From the NCBI RefSeq assembly GCF_014646335.1, contig NZ_BMNG01000024.1, positions 1-64,000 of the forward strand: a DNA stretch of 64,000 nt. The letters run 5' to 3'. The translations under genes and the position numbers were made by a program. The stretch's first letter is position 1, and every line of letters starts with the position of its first letter. The notes below the pieces were generated by a model. The model was not told the origin of the DNA. It searched no databases and saw only the letters and a program-made list of their open reading frames with translations. Origin of the DNA: Streptomyces lasiicapitis. Its GTDB lineage: Bacteria > Actinomycetota > Actinomycetes > Streptomycetales > Streptomycetaceae. Below are positions 57,227-64,000 of the stretch, piece after piece.

Positions 57227-57571
57227 ATGGTCTTCTCCCATCGCATCGCGGCCCTGGCGGCCGTCGTGGCGATTCCGCTGGGCATCGCCGTGACCAGCTA
57301 CGCCCTCACCGACAGCCCCTCGTCCCCCAAGGTGCCTCCCAAGGTCGAGCTGGACAGCGGCTCGCCGTCGACCGCGCCGACGAAACCGCAGCCCACACCG
57401 AGCGACCAGGTGATCTCCCCGCCCCCGGTCGGCGACGACAGCACGGACGACACGGGCGACTCGGGTGACGATGACGACGACGGCAGCACAACCCCCTCCC
57501 CCGGATCGATCGGGAAGCCCGGCTCCGCGGGCGACGACGACGCCGACGACGGGCCGGGCGACGACGGCTGA
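57227..57571 (+). CDS. Secreted acidic low-complexity protein
   Basis: A 114-residue protein with an N-terminal signal peptide (MVFSHRIAALAAVVAIPLGIAV, continuing to about residue 25) and a mature part rich in Ser, Pro, Thr and Asp, ending in two acidic runs (GDSGDDDDDGS and GDDDADDGPGDDG). No fold is recognised. It is the first gene of the sensor-kinase operon and overlaps the kinase start by 107 bp. An extracytoplasmic accessory or cation-binding role is a possibility only. Confidence 0.75.
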   Translation: MVFSHRIAALAAVVAIPLGIAVTSYALTDSPSSPKVPPKVELDSGSPSTAPTKPQPTPSDQVISPPPVGDDSTDDTGDSGDDDDDGSTTPSPGSIGKPGSAGDDDADDGPGDDG

Positions 57572-59003
57572 GCCGCCCGGTGCCGCGCACCGCCGCGTCT
57601 CCGCGCGCGTACGCATCCTGCTGTGGCTGCTCCTGGTGATGGCCGTCGCCCTCGCCGCGGTCGCCGCGACCACCCGCTCGATCCTGCTGCGCGACGTCGA
57701 CCACCGCGTCGACCGCCTCCTCACGCAGGAGACCGGCGAGTTCACCAACTTCGTGGACCGGGGCGTCGACCCGGACACCGGCGAGCGCTTCTCCGATCCG
57801 CGCCGGCTGCTCCAGGTCTTCCTGGAGCGGCAGTACGCGGACCCGGGCGAGGAGCTGATCGGCCTGGTGCGCCGCGAGGGCGCGGGCCCGGCCCAGTACA
57901 CCCAGCCCCGCGAACTGTCGGTGCGCCACCCGCTGCACCGCGACCCCGGCGCCCGCCGCGCGATCTTCGCCGCGAGCGGCTCCACCGGCACCCTGGACCG
58001 CCCGTCCGGCGGCGAGCTGCGCTGGGCCAAGGTCGAGGTGGCCCGGCACGGCGACGAGCCGGAGGCCGCGTTCGTCGTCGCCTTCCACCCGGCCGCCGAA
58101 CAGGCCAAGGCGGACGACGTGTTCCGCATCCTGCTCGCCATCTCCGGCGTCGCGCTCGTGCTGACGACGGGCATCGCGTGGGCCGTGGCCGGGCGCATCC
58201 TCAAACCCGTACGGGTGGTGCGCACCGCCGCCGCCCAGCTCACCGAGCAGGACCTGACCCGGCGCATCCCCGTGCACGGCAAGGACGACATCGCCGCGCT
58301 CGCGGACACCTTCAACGGCATGCTGGACCGCCTGGAGCGGGCCTTCGCCGCGCAGCGCGAGTTCGTCGACGACGCCGGGCACGAGCTGCGCACCCCCATC
58401 ACCATCGTCCGCGGCCACCTGGAGCTGATGGGCGACGACCCGTCCGAGCGCGAGGAGACCGTCCGGCTCGTCACCGACGAACTGGACCGCATGAGCCGCA
58501 TCGTCGAGGACCTGCTGCTCCTCGCCAAGGCCGAGCGCCCGGACTTCATCAGGCCGGAGCCGGTGCAGCTCGCCGAGCTGACCGCCGACGTCTTCGTGAA
58601 GGCCCGCACCCTCGGCGAGCGCCGCTGGGAACTGGCCGAGACCGCCGACAGCGAGGCCCGCCTCGACCCCCAGCGCATCACGCAGGCGATGGTCCAGCTC
58701 GCCCAGAACGCCGTCCAGCACACCGTGCCGGGCCAGCGCATCCGCGTCGGCTCGCGCGTCACGGACGGACGGATCGAGCTGTACGTCGCCGACAGCGGCC
58801 CCGGCGTCCAGGCACAGGACGCCGAGGTCATCTTCGAACGCTTCCGGCGCGGCACGTCCCGGCGCGGGGCGCGCACCAGCGGCGCGGGACTCGGCCTTTC
58901 GATCGTCCGCGCGATCGCCCACGGCCACCGCGGCGAGGTCCGCCTGCGCGCCACCGAGGGCGGCGGCGCCACTTTCGTACTCGTACTGGAGGACCAGACG
59001 TGA
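57465..59003 (+). CDS. HAMP sensor histidine kinase (OmpR-partner class)
   Basis: A 512-residue membrane kinase. Two transmembrane helices (about 54-75 and 222-244) bracket an extracytoplasmic sensor domain. HAMP follows (about 245-297), then HisKA with REFVDDAGHELRTPITIVRG (phosphoacceptor His near residue 309) and HATPase with QLAQNAVQHTVPG, VADSGPGVQ and GAGLGLSIVRAIAHGHRG. The only in-frame starts before the first helix are GTG 57465 and ATG 57471, both inside the upstream gene, so 100 bp or more is read in two frames. Paired with the regulator 28 bp downstream. Confidence 0.9.
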   Translation: MTMTTTAAQPPPPDRSGSPAPRATTTPTTGRATTAEPPGAAHRRVSARVRILLWLLLVMAVALAAVAATTRSILLRDVDHRVDRLLTQETGEFTNFVDRGVDPDTGERFSDPRRLLQVFLERQYADPGEELIGLVRREGAGPAQYTQPRELSVRHPLHRDPGARRAIFAASGSTGTLDRPSGGELRWAKVEVARHGDEPEAAFVVAFHPAAEQAKADDVFRILLAISGVALVLTTGIAWAVAGRILKPVRVVRTAAAQLTEQDLTRRIPVHGKDDIAALADTFNGMLDRLERAFAAQREFVDDAGHELRTPITIVRGHLELMGDDPSEREETVRLVTDELDRMSRIVEDLLLLAKAERPDFIRPEPVQLAELTADVFVKARTLGERRWELAETADSEARLDPQRITQAMVQLAQNAVQHTVPGQRIRVGSRVTDGRIELYVADSGPGVQAQDAEVIFERFRRGTSRRGARTSGAGLGLSIVRAIAHGHRGEVRLRATEGGGATFVLVLEDQT

Positions 59004-59031
59004 GCCCTGCACCGACCACCGGGGAGCGGAC

Positions 59032-59694
59032 ATGAATCGCGTCCTGATCGTGGAGGACGAGGAGCGCATCGCCTCCTTCGTCGACAAGGGACTGCGCGCC
59101 AACGGCTTCACCACGACCATCGTGGGCGACGGCGACTCGGCGTACGACTACGCCCTGACCGGCGGCTTCGACCTGATCCTGCTCGACATCGGGCTGCCGG
59201 GGCGGGACGGCTTCACCGTCCTGCGGGAGCTGCGCGAGGCGCGGGTGTCGGCGCCGGTGATCGTGCTGACCGCGCGCGACTCCGTGGGCGACACCGTCGC
59301 GGGCCTGGAGGGCGGCGCGGACGACTGGATGACCAAGCCGTTCCGCTTCGAGGAACTGCTCGCGCGGGTGCGGCTGCGGCTGCGCACGGCGGCCCGCGCG
59401 CCGGAGGTGACGGTGCTCCGCAGTGGCGAGGTGACGCTCGACCTGCGTACGCGCAGGGCCCGTTCGGGCGAGCGGACGGTGGATCTGACGGCGCGTGAGT
59501 TCGTGCTCCTGGAGCTGTTCCTGCGCCATCCCGGGCAGGTCCTCTCGCGCGAGCAGATCCTGTCGCACGTGTGGGGCTACGACTTCGACCCGGGCTCGAA
59601 CATCGTGGACGTGTACGTGCGGGCGCTGCGCAAGAAGCTGGGGGCGGAGCGGGTGGAGACGGTGCGGGGGATGGGGTACCGGTTGCCGGCGTGA
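59032..59694 (+). CDS. OmpR-family response regulator
   Basis: A 220-residue two-domain regulator. Receiver: VLIVEDEERIASFV (acidic pair), LILLDIGLPGRDGFTVLREL (phosphoacceptor Asp near residue 51), VLTARDS (Thr) and DWMTKPFRFEELLAR (Lys). The DNA-binding winged helix (about 125-220) has LTAREFVLLELFLRHPGQVLSREQILSHVWG (split) and VDVYVRALRKKLG. ATG 59032. It probably recognises the phased direct repeats at 57174-57191 and 59768-59785; that is inference. Confidence 0.94.
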   Translation: MNRVLIVEDEERIASFVDKGLRANGFTTTIVGDGDSAYDYALTGGFDLILLDIGLPGRDGFTVLRELREARVSAPVIVLTARDSVGDTVAGLEGGADDWMTKPFRFEELLARVRLRLRTAARAPEVTVLRSGEVTLDLRTRRARSGERTVDLTAREFVLLELFLRHPGQVLSREQILSHVWGYDFDPGSNIVDVYVRALRKKLGAERVETVRGMGYRLPA

Positions 59695-59697
59695 ACC

Positions 59698-59731
59698 GTG
59701 GGGCCGGGGGCGCCTCCTGGCCCGGCCCCAC
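59698..59731 (+). terminator. 11-bp stem terminator after the response regulator gene
   Basis: Bases 59698-59708 pair perfectly with 59721-59731 around a 12-base loop, starting four bases after the stop codon. A second GC-rich stretch ending CCGGCCCGGT follows. Confidence 0.75.
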
Positions 59732-59767
59732 GACCGGCCCGGCCTCACAACCGGCCCGGTGAAGTTC

Positions 59768-59785
59768 CCTTCATCTTCGGCTCAT
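59768..59785 (+). promoter_or_regulatory. Putative OmpR-type phased operator upstream of the SLC13 permease
   Basis: CCTTCATCTTCGGCTCAT differs from the site at 57174-57191 at two positions. A third heptamer CTCACGG follows at the same 11-bp period, giving TTCATCT, CTCATTG and CTCACGG. It is about 35-50 bp before the permease GTG, in the promoter region. Confidence 0.6.
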
Positions 59786-59819
59786 TGAGGGCTCACGGCG
59801 CACCTGAACTCTGGATGCC

Positions 59820-61244
59820 GTGACACTGACCCTGCGGCAAACGATTCTGCTCTGCCTGGCGCTGAGCCTGTGCGCGCTCCTCGTGGTGCCGGGCAACTTC
59901 CCCGGCCTGAGCGGTGACGCCCGCCTCACGCTCGCCGTCTTCGCGCTCGCCACCTGCGCCTGGATCGGCACGCCGATCGACGACACGTACATCGCGCTCG
60001 GCGCGGGCCTCGCCCTCACCGCGACCGGTGTGATCAGCAGCGACACCCTCTTCGGGACCCTCGGCGACGAGACGGTGTGGCTGCTGATCTGCGCGTTCGT
60101 GCTCGCGGCCGCCGTGGCGCGCAGCGGGCTCGCGGGGCGGGCGGCGGCGTTCCTGGTCAGCGGGGCGCGCAGCGTACGGCAGTTGACGCATCTGACGACC
60201 GCCGCGCTCGTCGTCACGGCCTTCGCGGTGCCGGCCACCTCCGGCCGGGCCGCGCTCGCGCTGCCCGTCTTCCTCGCGCTCGCGAAGGTCCTGGCCGACC
60301 GCAAACGGCTTGTGGTGATGCTGGCGCTGCTCTTCCCGACCGTGATCCTGCTGTCGGCGGTCGCGACCCTGATCGGCGCGGGCGCGCATCTGATCACCGT
60401 GTCCGTGCTGTGGGAGAGCACGGGCGAGCGGATCGGCTTCACGCAGTGGCTGCTGCTCGGCCTGCCGCTGGCCATAGCGTCGTCCCATCTGGCGGCCGAG
60501 GCCGTGCTGTGGACGACGACCCGGCGGGCCGACCGGAAGGGCCCGATCCACATCACCGCCGACGACATACAGGCGCACGTAGAAGACACCGAACAGCCCG
60601 TCACCGGCCCCTGGGAGCCCGCCGAGACCCGCTGCGCCCTGCTCCTGGCCACCGTCGTCGCACTGTGGTGCAGCGAGCCCTTGCACCAAGTGCCGCCCGC
60701 CGTCGTCGCGTTGATCGGCGCGGTCGTCGCGTCCTCACCCGCGCTCGGCACCGTACGCCTGAAGGACGCGCTGAGGACCGTGCCGTGGTCGCTGCTGCTC
60801 TTCATGGCGGCGACGATGGCGATGGGCGTGGCGCTCGCCGACTCGGGGGCGGCGAAGTGGCTGGTGTCGGGGCTTCCCGTCGACCTGTCGCCCTGGCTGT
60901 TCCTGGCCTCCGTCATCGCCGTCAGCACGGCGGCGCATCTGGTCCTGCAGTCCCGCTCGGCCCGCTCCTCCGTCCTGGTGCCGCTGGTGGTCGCGGCCGC
61001 GGTGGGCGCCGGCGTGAACCCGGTCGCGGCGGCGCTCGCGTCGACGGCGGCCGCCGGTTTCTGCCACACCCTGCCCGCGTCAGCGAAGCCGGTCACGCTC
61101 TTCGCCGAGATACCGGGGACGCCCACCTACACGCCGCGCGACCTGCTGCGCCTGTCCGCCGTGCTGGCTCCCCTGACGGCCGCCCTGGTGCTGCTGTTCG
61201 CGCTCGCGGTGTGGCCGCTGCTCGGCGTGCCGGTCGTCCGCTGA
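59820..61244 (+). CDS. SLC13/DASS-type anion permease
   Basis: A 474-residue membrane transporter with about eleven or twelve hydrophobic segments arranged as two repeats. Segments typical of divalent-anion:Na symporters include FGTLGDETVWLLICAFVLA, VPATSGRAALALPVFLALAK and, in the second half, VLQSRSARSSVLVPLVVAAA. Substrates of the family include dicarboxylates, citrate and sulfate; which one is not decidable here. GTG 59820 (MTLTLRQTILL). It shares a putative operator with the two-component operon upstream. A glycerate kinase gene follows at a 190-bp distance. Confidence 0.85.
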   Translation: MTLTLRQTILLCLALSLCALLVVPGNFPGLSGDARLTLAVFALATCAWIGTPIDDTYIALGAGLALTATGVISSDTLFGTLGDETVWLLICAFVLAAAVARSGLAGRAAAFLVSGARSVRQLTHLTTAALVVTAFAVPATSGRAALALPVFLALAKVLADRKRLVVMLALLFPTVILLSAVATLIGAGAHLITVSVLWESTGERIGFTQWLLLGLPLAIASSHLAAEAVLWTTTRRADRKGPIHITADDIQAHVEDTEQPVTGPWEPAETRCALLLATVVALWCSEPLHQVPPAVVALIGAVVASSPALGTVRLKDALRTVPWSLLLFMAATMAMGVALADSGAAKWLVSGLPVDLSPWLFLASVIAVSTAAHLVLQSRSARSSVLVPLVVAAAVGAGVNPVAAALASTAAAGFCHTLPASAKPVTLFAEIPGTPTYTPRDLLRLSAVLAPLTAALVLLFALAVWPLLGVPVVR

Positions 61245-61282
61245 GCCGCCTTCGCCTTCCTGCTCGCCGCCCTCCGTCGCCG

Positions 61283-61410
61283 TCCCACTCGATGCCCGCT
61301 ACGCCTTGCCGTTCGCGGCTCCCCTCGACCTCCCACTCGACACCCACTTCACCTCCCGCTCGACACCCACTTCCCCTTCCCCTCGACGCCCGCCTCGCCC
61401 TCCCCCTCGT
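61283..61410 (+). repeat. Pyrimidine-rich degenerate 23-bp repeats
   Basis: About four to five degenerate units built on CTCGACACCCACTTC (best copies near 61338-61385, for example TCCCACTCGACACCCACTTC and TCCCGCTCGACACCCACTTC) fill the gap upstream of glycerate kinase. The plus strand is almost purely C/T over long stretches. Expect an unstructured 5' leader if transcribed. Confidence 0.6.
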
Positions 61411-61434
61411 TCACGCCTCCCAAGGAGTACGTCC

Positions 61435-62703
61435 ATGCCCCTCACCCGTTTCGCCGTCGCGCCCAGCGGCTTCAAGGAGTCCCTGTCCGCCCAGTCCGCG
61501 GCCGAGGCCATCGCCGACGGCGTGCGGCGCGTCGTGCCCGACGCGGAGGTCGACCTGATCCCGCTGGTCGACGGCGGCGAGGGCACCGCGCAGGCACTGG
61601 CCGCAGCCACCGGCGGACGCCTGGTGGCGCTGCCCGCGACGGGCCCGGTGGGCGAGCGCATCGGCACCCACTTCGCGCTGCTCGGCTCCGGCACCGCCGT
61701 CGTGGAGATGGCCGCGGCGGCGGGCCTCAGCCTGGTCCCACGGGACCTGCGCGACCCGGGCGCCACCACGACGTACGGCGTGGGCGAGCTGATCCGCGCC
61801 GCCCTGGACACGGGCGCGCGCCGCATCCTGGTGGGCTGCGGCGACTCCGGCACCTCGGACGGGGGCGCGGGCGCACTGCAGGCCCTCGGCGCCCGGCTCC
61901 TGGACGCGGACGGCTGGGAACTTCCGTACGGAGGACGGGAGTTGATGCGGCTGCACCACATCGACGTCACCGGCCTCGACCCGCGCCTCGCCGAGACCGA
62001 GCTGCTCGTGGCCTGCAACCCGCACAACGTGCTGTGCGGCGAGCGCGGCGTGGCCCGCGTCTTCGGCCCGCAGAAGGGCGCGACGCCGACACAGGTGGAG
62101 GAGCTCGCGGCGGGCCTGGAGCACTGGGCGTACGTCCTGACCCGCGACCTGAACGTCACCACCGACCTCTACGGCGGCGTCGGAACCGGCGCCTCCGGAG
62201 GCCTCGGCGCGGGGCTCGCCGCGCTCGGCGCCCAGCTCCTGCCCCGCTTCGACGTGCTGCTCGACCACCTCGACCTGGACGCCAGGCTCGCCCGCGCCGA
62301 CCTGGTCGTCACCGCCGAGGGCGCCCTGGACCACCAGACGCCGCACGGCAAGGTGCCGGCCGAGGTGGCCCGCCGCGCCAAGCTGTTCGGCCGCCCGGTC
62401 CTGGTGCTCGCGGGCACCATCGGGGACGGCGCGCACCAGGTGCGGGACCTGGGCGTGGACGCCTACAGCGCGATCCTGCCCGCCCCGGTGTCGCTCGCGG
62501 AGGCGCTGAACCGGGGCGGCGAGTTCCTCACGGACGCGACGGAACGCGCCCTGCGCATGATCGTCCTGGGGTCCCGGCTACGGCGTCAGGCAGCGACGGC
62601 GTCCGCGCCGCCCGCCGCCTCGTTGTCCGCCGCACCCGTCTCCGCGACACCCGTCTCCGCCACGCCGGTGTCCGGCACGCAACGCCCGTCCTCGGTGCGG
62701 TAA
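61435..62703 (+). CDS. Glycerate kinase (GckA/GlxK family)
   Basis: Phosphorylates D-glycerate, feeding it into lower glycolysis. The 422-residue protein has VAPSGFKESLSAQSAAEAIADG (split) near the start, PLVDGGEGTAQALAAATGG, VEMAAAAGLSLVP, LVGCGDSGTSDGGAGALQALG (split), ATPTQVEELAAGL and VVTAEGALDHQTPHGKVPAEVARRA (split), the full GckA pattern. ATG 61435 has AAGGAG seven bases upstream. The last 35-40 residues (from about SAPPAASLSAAPVSATP) are not part of the family fold and overlap the convergent cysteine-desulfurase gene by 118 bp. Confidence 0.92.
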   Translation: MPLTRFAVAPSGFKESLSAQSAAEAIADGVRRVVPDAEVDLIPLVDGGEGTAQALAAATGGRLVALPATGPVGERIGTHFALLGSGTAVVEMAAAAGLSLVPRDLRDPGATTTYGVGELIRAALDTGARRILVGCGDSGTSDGGAGALQALGARLLDADGWELPYGGRELMRLHHIDVTGLDPRLAETELLVACNPHNVLCGERGVARVFGPQKGATPTQVEELAAGLEHWAYVLTRDLNVTTDLYGGVGTGASGGLGAGLAALGAQLLPRFDVLLDHLDLDARLARADLVVTAEGALDHQTPHGKVPAEVARRAKLFGRPVLVLAGTIGDGAHQVRDLGVDAYSAILPAPVSLAEALNRGGEFLTDATERALRMIVLGSRLRRQAATASAPPAASLSAAPVSATPVSATPVSGTQRPSSVR

Positions 62704-64000
62704 TTCCACCGCGCGCCGTCGCTCACCAGTTCCTTGACGGCGCGTACGAAGCGCTCCACGTGCTCGTCGGGGGTGCCCGCGCCGAAGCTCACCCGGATCG
62801 CGTTCAGCGAGCGCTCGCCGGGCGCGGCCTCCGGGGCGCCGCACTCACCGGGCTCGTCGGACTCGCCGCCGAGCAGGGTGCGTACGAGCGGGTGCGCGCA
62901 GAACAGGCCGTCGCGCACCCCGATGCCGTACTCGGCCGACAGCGCGGCGGCGAAGTGCGAGCTGTTCCAGCCGTCCACCACGAACGAGATGACGCCCACG
63001 CGCGGCGCGTCGTCCCCGAACAGCGAGAGCACCCGCACCTGCGGCACCGCCGCGAGCCCCGCGCGGACCGTGCCGATCAGCTGCCGCTCCCGCGCCACCA
63101 GCGCGTCGAACCCGGCCTCGTCGAGGGCCTTGCAGGCGGAGGCGATGGAGTACGCCCCGATGACGTTGGGCGATCCCGCCTCGTGCCGGGCGGCAGTGTC
63201 GTGCCACTCGACGTCCACTCCCCCGTCGGCGCGCCGCGCGACCTTCCGCGAGGCACCGCCGCCCGCGAGGTACGGCTCGGCGCCCTGCAGCCAGTCGGCC
63301 CGCCCGGCGAGCACGCCGGAGCCGAAGGGCGCGTACAGCTTGTGGCCGGAGAAGGCGATCCAGTCGACGTCCAACTCCCGTACGTCCACGGGGTGGTGGG
63401 GCGCGAGCTGCGCGGCGTCGAGCACGATGCGGGCGCCGTGCGCGTGCGCGGCGGCGGCCAGCTCGCGCACCGGCCACAGCTCGCCGGTGACGTTCGAGGC
63501 ACCGGTGACACAGACCAGGGCGGGCCCAGTGGGGCCTCCCCTGCTCGAACGAAGTTGAGAGCTTGGGGAAGGGTCGCGGTCGGCGAGGGCGCGCTCCAGG
63601 GTGTGGACGGCCTCGTCGTGGGTGCGCGGGGCGTCGAGGTAGGTGACGCGGGCGTCGCGCCAGGGCAGCAGCGAGGCGTGGTGCTCGGTCTCGAACACGA
63701 AGACCTGGCAGTCGGCGGGGAGCGCGGCGGCGAGCAGGTTCAGCGAGTCGGTGGTCGACCGCGTGAACACCACCTGGTCGCCCTCGCGGCAGCCCAGGAA
63801 CTCGGCGACGGTCTTCCGCGCGTTCTCGAACAGGTCGGTCGACAGCTGCGACAGGTAGCCCGCGCCGCGGTGCACGCTGCCGTAGTACGGCGCGTACGCG
63901 GCCACGTCGTCCCACACCCGCTGCAGGGCCGGCGCGCTGGCGGCGTAGTCGAGCGCGGCGTACGTGACCTCGCCGCCGGTGACGAGGGGGACGGTGACGT
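62586..64000 (-). CDS. Class V aminotransferase / cysteine desulfurase-like protein (5' end beyond window)
   Basis: PLP enzyme; 471 visible residues, open at the right edge because the frame continues past 64000. Typical SufS-like motifs: YAALDYAASAPALQRVW, VFTRSTTDSLNLL, FETEHHASLLPW, VCVTGASNVTGELWPV, VLDAAQLAPHHPVDV and DWIAFSGHKLYAPFGSGVLAG with the PLP Lys (SGHKL). SPNVIGAYSIASACK follows. An insertion SPSSQLRSSRGGPTGP in the middle is encoded by a dispersed repeat (63526-63573), and the tail has TGVAETGVAETGAAD repeats. Sulfur transfer is inferred; other class V roles are possible. Confidence 0.85.
   Translation of the reverse strand, partial: VTVPLVTGGEVTYAALDYAASAPALQRVWDDVAAYAPYYGSVHRGAGYLSQLSTDLFENARKTVAEFLGCREGDQVVFTRSTTDSLNLLAAALPADCQVFVFETEHHASLLPWRDARVTYLDAPRTHDEAVHTLERALADRDPSPSSQLRSSRGGPTGPALVCVTGASNVTGELWPVRELAAAAHAHGARIVLDAAQLAPHHPVDVRELDVDWIAFSGHKLYAPFGSGVLAGRADWLQGAEPYLAGGGASRKVARRADGGVDVEWHDTAARHEAGSPNVIGAYSIASACKALDEAGFDALVARERQLIGTVRAGLAAVPQVRVLSLFGDDAPRVGVISFVVDGWNSSHFAAALSAEYGIGVRDGLFCAHPLVRTLLGGESDEPGECGAPEAAPGERSLNAIRVSFGAGTPDEHVERFVRAVKELVSDGARWNYRTEDGRCVPDTGVAETGVAETGAADNEAAGGADAVAA
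62638..62679. repeat. 15-bp tandem repeat within two convergent reading frames
   Basis: Three adjacent 15-bp units (GTCTCCGCGACACCC, GTCTCCGCCACGCCG and the partial GTGTCCGGCACG) encode VSATP-type repeats in the glycerate kinase tail and GVAET-type repeats in the convergent aminotransferase tail. All units keep both frames open. Confidence 0.75.
63526..63573. repeat. Dispersed repeat inside the aminotransferase frame
   Basis: On the minus strand the tract runs from CCCTTCCCCAAGCTCTCAAC through TTCGTTCGAGCAGGGGAGGC to CCCACTGG. I recall this sequence as a common dispersed element in Streptomyces genomes. CTCCCCTGCTC and GAGAGCTTGGGGA form imperfect inverted ends. It inserts about 16 residues between ALADRDP and ALVCVTGAS without breaking the frame. 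Confidence 0.65.

Noticed and set aside
1..64000. CRISPR arrays, prophage, integrative element, tRNA or rRNA genes
   Set aside because: No regularly spaced repeats, integrase, transposase, attachment site or cloverleaf was found by eye. A tRNAscan or Rfam run would settle small RNAs.

Overview
The window is typical Streptomyces chromosome: very high G+C, extreme GC bias at third codon positions, frequent GTG/TTG starts, densely packed genes on both strands, and gene families characteristic of the genus (DUF3040, SAV_6107-type HEPN, DUF5304, paired NlpC/P60 hydrolases, Rv2175c-like DNA-binding protein). No phage, integrase, transposase, CRISPR array, tRNA or rRNA gene was recognised. The gene order looks like conserved core chromosome rather than an accessory island. 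Much of it follows the order I recall from the Mycobacterium tuberculosis Rv2164c-Rv2190c region (ftsL-like, rsmH, MTHFR, Rv2175c, PknL, AroG, acyltransferase, ArsA-like ATPase, SRPBCC protein, FadD15, PimB, NlpC/P60), with Streptomyces-specific genes inserted.

Layout. 0-1.5 kb: start of the division/cell-wall cluster on the minus strand (rsmH, then an FtsL-like protein cut by the window edge). 1.9-7.6 kb: small beta-carbonic anhydrase, then a MoxR-DUF58-transglutaminase operon. 7.9-10.1 kb: DUF3040 membrane protein, methyltransferase, HEPN protein. 10.2-13.8 kb: ABC ATPase, YhgE/Pip-type membrane protein and TetR regulator behind a 28-bp palindromic operator. 14.3-17.5 kb: DUF4126 protein, phytoene-desaturase-like FAD protein, tyrosine/proline-rich membrane protein. 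17.5-23.6 kb: metF and a thiamine block (thiE minus; thiO-thiS-thiG plus, behind a TPP riboswitch), with an Rv2175c-like protein and an NAD(P)H reductase between. 23.7-26.8 kb: PASTA Ser/Thr kinase and endonuclease IV. 26.8-28.3 kb: sulfite-oxidase-like protein, bacterioferritin, and bacterioferritin-associated ferredoxin with an iron box. 28.5-35.7 kb: aromatic and central metabolism: class II DAHP synthase, SRPBCC/TetR divergent pair with two palindromic operators, trp leader peptide plus attenuator, fused anthranilate synthase, D-lactate-dehydrogenase-like protein, phosphofructokinase. 35.9-45.6 kb: NarL-type two-component pair, acyltransferase, esterase, membrane protein, EEP hydrolase, ROK glucokinase, DUF5304 protein, ArsA-like ATPase, SRPBCC protein, metallophosphoesterase. 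45.9-50.5 kb: long-chain acyl-CoA ligase, PimB-like and GT87-like glycosyltransferases. 50.5-57.1 kb: zinc-peptidase-like lipoprotein, tandem NlpC/P60 hydrolases, NYN-domain protein, zinc-ribbon protein, rhomboid protease and a stand-alone RAM-domain protein. 57.2-64 kb: secreted acidic protein with an OmpR-type two-component system, SLC13 permease, glycerate kinase, and a cysteine-desulfurase-like enzyme running off the right edge.

Functionally the window joins envelope biogenesis (division cluster, acyltransferase, acyl-CoA ligase, glycosyltransferases, NlpC/P60, PASTA kinase) to primary metabolism (thiamine, folate C1, shikimate/Trp entry, glycolysis). The regulatory signals most directly visible are the TPP riboswitch, the trp attenuator, an iron box, two TetR operators, and a phased repeat shared by a two-component operon and a nearby permease gene. 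I did not find a convincing undescribed defence, secretion or biosynthetic system. The strongest leads are residue-level anomalies (PPi-type residues in the phosphofructokinase, Arg in place of the Walker-A Lys in two P-loop proteins), coding overlaps that contain repeats, and the shared two-component operator.
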